Source: ZLKRG46 sp032117915 (GTDB lineage: Bacteria; Bacteroidota; Ignavibacteria; Kapaibacteriales; Kapaibacteriaceae). From it: a DNA stretch of 13,654 nucleotides. Shown one piece after another: positions 12,522 through 13,654 of this stretch. A model generated the notes under the pieces. That model ran no database searches, was not told the DNA's origin, and worked only from the letters and a program-made list of their open reading frames with translations. The translations under genes and the position numbers were made by a program. The stretch lies in assembly GCA_032117915.1 (NCBI GenBank), contig JAULYI010000246.1:1-13654 (forward strand), written 5' to 3'. Within the stretch, counting starts at the first letter, position 1. Each line of letters begins with the position of its first letter.

Positions 12522-13654
12522 TCAGAATCGGACGGCAACACCATAGGTGAAGCCGAGATTAGTAGAAGTAAACCAGGTATTCTGGAACTCGTAAGCCATC
12601 GTTGCCCCCTCCACTCCAACAAGGAAGGTAAGGGGACCTGCGGGGGCGTAGGCCATACCGACGGTGGCGCGTCCTATCGGACCGAATCGGCTGCCGCCGA
12701 CCAATAGTTGGGCAAACGGCAGGAATCCCTGGGCAATGGGTGTATGCTGGTAACGATAGAAGATGCCCGCCCATGACGAGGACGGTTGCTGCTCATAGCG
12801 GATGAGCTGCCCGTTACGCTGACCTTCAAAGACCTGCGCAAATGACTCGCTACCGAACTCAAGCCCGATGCCATGATGGTCACTGAGCTGATACTGAAGG
12901 GATAGTCCGGCATTGTCCAGCCATCCCGACTGTGCCGGCACGGACACCGGCGTCAGCGGTGTGGACTGTAAGCCACGTACCTGCACAAGAAACGACGGAT
13001 AGCGCTGCCAGAGCATGGCGGATTCCGTGAATGTTGCGGTGTTGACGGGGCGATGGCTTTCGGTTCGTGCCAGTCGGATATCGCTCGTCACGTTGAAGCT
13101 TGAGGCCAAGGGCATGAATTCGTCAGCAGGCGCTGGCGTGACAACAGCCGGTATCTCGATGTTCTGTGCCGGAATGCGCTCTTCGGCCATGGCCAGTGCA
13201 GTGCGCAGACGGTCGTTCTCGCGTTGCTCCAAAGCTAGGGCTCGCTGTGCTGCCGAGGCACGTTGCTGCGCTTCGGATAGGGCTGCATTGCTGCTCGCCG
13301 GCGTGGATGCCTTCGTCGCGGGTCGCGGTTCGGTCGTCGGCTCTGCGTACGCCGAAACACCTGCCTGATCGCGAGCCGGAAGACGTGCATCCTCGGTCTG
13401 CTGTGTTGCGATCCACGTCATACCGGCTGCCGCCGCAGCCGTGAGCATTGGCAGGCCAAGTTTCGTTATCCAAGAGACCACGGCACTTCCTCCGACGGCG
13501 CCGGCAGCCGCACCGGCAATCGGTGCGGCGAAGCCCAGACCGGTGAAGACGGCGCTTGTAAGGGCGGCCGGTGGAAGGAGGGCCATGCGGTCGCGCTCAA
13601 CAGCCGAGCGAATGGCAAGCTGCTGCTTGAACTCGTTCCGAAGGTCGCTGCTCG
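12522..13654 (-). CDS. Envelope protein with hydrophobic segments, coiled coil and C-terminal outer-membrane beta-barrel (5' end off right edge)
   Basis: The frame stays open past the ATG at 13586 to the window edge. The upstream residues (SSDLRNEFKQQLAIRSAVER) look coding and the ATG has no ribosome site, so I treat the gene as partial. Numbering from that internal Met: hydrophobic, Ala/Gly-rich segments (about 7-40 and 43-62) could be one or two membrane helices. They are followed by a Thr/Pro/Ala-rich stretch (about 70-100), a heptad-like charged segment (about 102-138, SEAQQRASAAQRALALEQRE), another linker, and amphipathic beta strands from about 195 to the C-terminal Phe354, in the style of an 8-strand-type outer-membrane barrel (GIGLEFGSESF, WAGIFYRYQ, FLPFAQLLVGG, TYGVAVRF). 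The N-terminal part resembles the membrane-proximal region of anti-sigma-factor-like proteins, which is an inference. The lipoprotein gene follows after 9 nt. Confidence 0.72.
   Translation of the reverse strand, partial: SSDLRNEFKQQLAIRSAVERDRMALLPPAALTSAVFTGLGFAAPIAGAAAGAVGGSAVVSWITKLGLPMLTAAAAAGMTWIATQQTEDARLPARDQAGVSAYAEPTTEPRPATKASTPASSNAALSEAQQRASAAQRALALEQRENDRLRTALAMAEERIPAQNIEIPAVVTPAPADEFMPLASSFNVTSDIRLARTESHRPVNTATFTESAMLWQRYPSFLVQVRGLQSTPLTPVSVPAQSGWLDNAGLSLQYQLSDHHGIGLEFGSESFAQVFEGQRNGQLIRYEQQPSSSWAGIFYRYQHTPIAQGFLPFAQLLVGGSRFGPIGRATVGMAYAPAGPLTFLVGVEGATMAYEFQNTWFTSTNLGFTYGVAVRF

Overview
The window most likely comes from a high-GC member of the Bacteroidota/Chlorobiota (FCB) group; Candidatus Kapabacteria would fit. 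Three kinds of evidence point there. Two secreted proteins end in recognisable type IX secretion (T9SS) type A sorting domains. At least two promoters match the Bacteroidota pattern, TTG, about 20 nt, then TAnnTTTG. Several envelope proteins have lineage-typical layouts: a lipoprotein, an outer-membrane barrel and multi-domain adhesin-like proteins. The phylum-level placement is an inference, and the Kapabacteria suggestion is only a guess from the combination of high GC and T9SS.

Left third (1-3490), energy metabolism. The N-terminus of a membrane-bound pyrophosphatase (hppA) runs off the left edge on the minus strand. It is divergent from a tRNA-Val(GAC) gene, and the two share a short intergenic region with back-to-back Bacteroidota-type promoters. 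A tRNA terminator is followed by a three-gene operon for proton-translocating NAD(P) transhydrogenase (pntAA, pntAB, pntB), with overlapping stop/start codons and a strong terminator. Both enzymes couple to the proton gradient: one uses pyrophosphate, the other exchanges NADH for NADPH.

Middle (3500-6230). A citrate synthase whose motifs resemble the mitochondrial type lies on the minus strand, convergent with pntB. It is divergent from an ABC-2 type permease that has no ATPase gene beside it. Their 130-nt shared intergenic region is dense in CGAA/TTCG inverted repeats and holds a TAnnTTTG box reading toward citrate synthase.

Right half (6247-13654), all minus strand, envelope and secretion. 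In transcription order: a partial protein combining hydrophobic segments, a coiled coil and a C-terminal outer-membrane barrel; a small lipoprotein; a 761-residue multi-domain T9SS cargo; an M1 aminopeptidase with a T9SS sorting domain; and a secreted beta-propeller-like protein. A strong intrinsic terminator and two copies of a 24-nt repeat sit between the 761-residue gene and the peptidase. All intergenic gaps are under 170 nt. I see no mobile element, CRISPR array or defence system. The most unusual items are the trans-envelope-looking barrel protein at the right edge, the terminator placed just upstream of the peptidase start, and the tandem hairpin repeat.
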